64,000 bases of DNA from Hyperoplus lanceolatus (Eukaryota > Chordata > Actinopteri > Uranoscopiformes > Ammodytidae). Position 1 is the stretch's first letter. Each line of letters opens with the position of its first letter. Below the pieces are notes generated by a model, which was not told the origin of the DNA, searched no databases, and worked only from the letters and a program-made list of their open reading frames with translations. A program made the position numbers and the translations under genes. The stretch is taken from NCBI GenBank assembly GCA_026929865.2, contig CM049417.1, positions 19,721,001-19,785,000 of the forward strand, given 5' to 3'. Of this stretch, positions 61,937 to 64,000 are shown in pieces.

Positions 61937-62481
61937 CGCACAAATCACCCCACGTAGTGGGGTGATTTGTGCGACAAGACAACTTTTTTTCCGAAAGCTA
62001 TATTTCTTAAACTGTTTATTCCAGATCCAAAGTTTTTATTGCCAGGGATGCACAACATCCTGAAATATATGTACATATTTGAGTTGGAGACATAACTGTC
62101 AAGGCCTCACTTTAAAATCACTTTGAGTAAAAAGTTGCACAAATCACCCCACCTTCCCCTATAATAGCAGCAATGTATATCACAATATAGGCAATGTATC
62201 TTGATTTTATTAGGAGAAACCACCAGCCATTCAGCAACCCCATATAGCTGGAATAGAATGGTCCTAACCAACTTTTGCGACTTTTCAACTCTGGCTCTTT
62301 CCATCGAATTGTCAAATACTTGACTATTGAGGACCCCCCTCCCCTATCTGCTACTATTATCATAACCTTCACAAATAGATGTGCAATTACTGTGGTCTGT
62401 CGGTGTAAGTCCAGAGGTTAAAATGCAATGAGAATTTGGATGGGCCTGTACTCTGATTTTATTAAACTAAAATGATGTGCA

Positions 62482-62617
<136 letters not shown>

Positions 62618-64000
62618 CATGTGTAGACACAGACACACACTGTGCTCTTCACCCCTTCGCTACCCACTGTTAAATACTGTGTCAAACCTCATTATATTTG
62701 CTGGAGAGACCCTGGAGTGTTCGGCCCCCGGGAAACCCAAGGGGCATCATCATGCCAGACATCAAAGGAATAAACAGCTCTAACTATGGAAGGATGCTTC
62801 ACCGCTCTCTCCCCAGTGGAAAACCTCCTCTCCAGTTAGCATGGAGGAGTAAGGGGGTCTGATTGTGAATGAGGGGGTTGTGTATCCCTGTTTGTATAGT
62901 CATGTACTTAGCATTTTGTGCTAGCTGTAGTTCAGTTGCAGATGCTTGAGTGAAGGAAATTCCAGTTAAAATCAAGCAGTACTATTATTGAGATGCTACG
63001 GCTAAGAAAACAATGTTAATGCAAGACAATGCAGGCAAACACATACTGTAGTATTTCCCAAGCACTGAGATTGTCCTACAATTACAGTTTTTGATGTCTA
63101 TGTTGCTGCCATAGCGTGTATTTCTTCATACTAGTTTAAATGAAACAGCCAGTTTTTCTCCCCCTTGCATCCAATTTTTAAATGAAGCTAGGCTAACTTG
63201 CAGCTAGCGCCAGTGACACATGGACAACATGAGAGTGGTATCAATTGTCTCATCTTCCTACATGTAAGAAAGCAACTAAGTGTATTTCGGAAAAATGTTA
63301 AACTACTGTATACCTTTAAAGTTGATTGCCTAACTTCTACTCTGCCTTTTTGAAAGGTGAACTGTTTGAATAGGCCATACTTAATATCCTCCTTCTGACA
63401 ACCTCAAATGAAAAGGAACAGTGACTCACGAAAGAGGCATTCAATTGCATGGTGGCGATAAATGAGCAATTGTGTTTTGATTCCGGTCATCAGTGCTGAC
63501 ATATAGTCAATCAACAACTCAATCCTCTGTACATGTAGAAAATCACACAAAATGAATTGTTACAAGAACATGCGTGGTATTTTCTGAAGGATGGTGTTTT
63601 TTTCTGTTCAGGTATTCAGGTGGAAGAGAAGGTCAGACAGACGGCATATGTCTTCTTGCTAGCGTTAAGCCTGACAGGTCAGTTGCCCTGAGTAAAAGCA
63701 CCACCTTCTTTATTCTGAATTTATGAAATATTCAGCTTGAAGAGCTCCAGTGACATCCAACCAAACACAGCTTGCTCCCTGCGGTTTCACCTCTCCCAGC
63801 CGTGTGGTTTTGCTACTGCGTTAACTGACCCTCACTGCCACTCCAAAATCAGGTCAGCCGTACAATAGACTTACACTATGTGACTGATCATTCAGTCTTT
63901 TGGAAAGAAAGGAATATTAAGTTTCACCCGACAAGAGTAATAAGTTGCCTTTCCTTGTGACTATAGGGAAATGATGATTCTGAACAAAAGGTGATTCATC
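62618..64000. other. Non-coding stretch; one weak exon candidate
   Basis: At about 63603-63617 TTTTCTGTTCAG resembles a splice acceptor, and ACAG followed by GTCAGT at about 63679 a donor. The 63-base interval between them is open in two frames (one reads YSGGREGQTDGICLLASVKP). No family recognised. Otherwise nothing seen. Confidence 0.2.

Larger units (their letters stand above)
61036..62159 (+). mobile_element. Pogo-type DNA transposon, deletion derivative with nested LINE fragment
   Basis: Inverted ends GGGGAAGGTGGGGTGATTTG then TGC at 61036 and the exact complement ending CACCTTCCCC at 62159 are flanked by TA (61034-61035, 62160-62161). The subterminal word GGGGTGATTTGTGC recurs internally at 61406 and 61960 and inverted at 61942-61955. 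A transposase C-terminal remnant lies at 61787-61936. An L2 fragment is inserted at 61441-61788. Organisation parallels the element at 4008-5249. Confidence 0.75.

Overview
This window reads as teleost fish nuclear DNA: AT-rich, crowded with long (CA/GT)n and (CT/AG)n microsatellites, and littered with fish-type transposons (an L2-clade LINE, tRNA-derived SINEs, Tc1/mariner-, pogo-, PIF/Harbinger- and hAT-like elements with exact target-site duplications). I recognise no intact host protein-coding gene, rRNA or tRNA gene. It is best described as intergenic or intronic DNA. Only two short stretches look even slightly like host exons (1181-1308 and about 63617-63680), both weak. No bacterial, phage or CRISPR content is present.

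Layout. 0.7-1.0 kb holds one copy of a dispersed repeat that recurs at 26.6 and 42.3 kb. 4.0-5.25 kb is a pogo-type element with perfect-start inverted ends, TA flanks and the first codons of a transposase. 5.3-6.65 kb is the most striking object: a 1.35 kb element with about 61-bp inverted termini and a perfect 8-bp target-site duplication, filled with about 18 tandem hairpin units separated by A and T runs. 12.0 kb is a tRNA-derived SINE with 14-bp flanking repeats. 15.85-16.27 kb and 26.6 kb are short inverted-repeat elements. 18.0-18.9 kb is a palindromised Tc1/mariner derivative whose two ends are both 5' ends. 35.05-35.28 kb is a small Tc1-type MITE. 37.9-40.4 kb is a 5'-truncated L2 LINE on the minus strand with an almost open reverse transcriptase interrupted by one frameshift. 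53.1-53.6 kb is a TTAA-flanked element. 55.8-58.9 kb is a stack of nested elements, including a 1.77 kb PIF/Harbinger-like element that contains an internal tandem duplication and a younger insertion. 59.1-59.3 kb is a second SINE. 61.0-62.2 kb is a second pogo-type element, retaining the C-terminal end of a transposase and carrying a nested L2 fragment.

The elements are parasites rather than a cooperating gene set. What links them is chronology: nested insertions, internal paralogous empty sites and target-site duplications allow the order of several events to be read directly. Between them lie long unique-looking stretches without coding signal, some of which have the AT-rich homeobox-site look of conserved noncoding elements; that is inference only.
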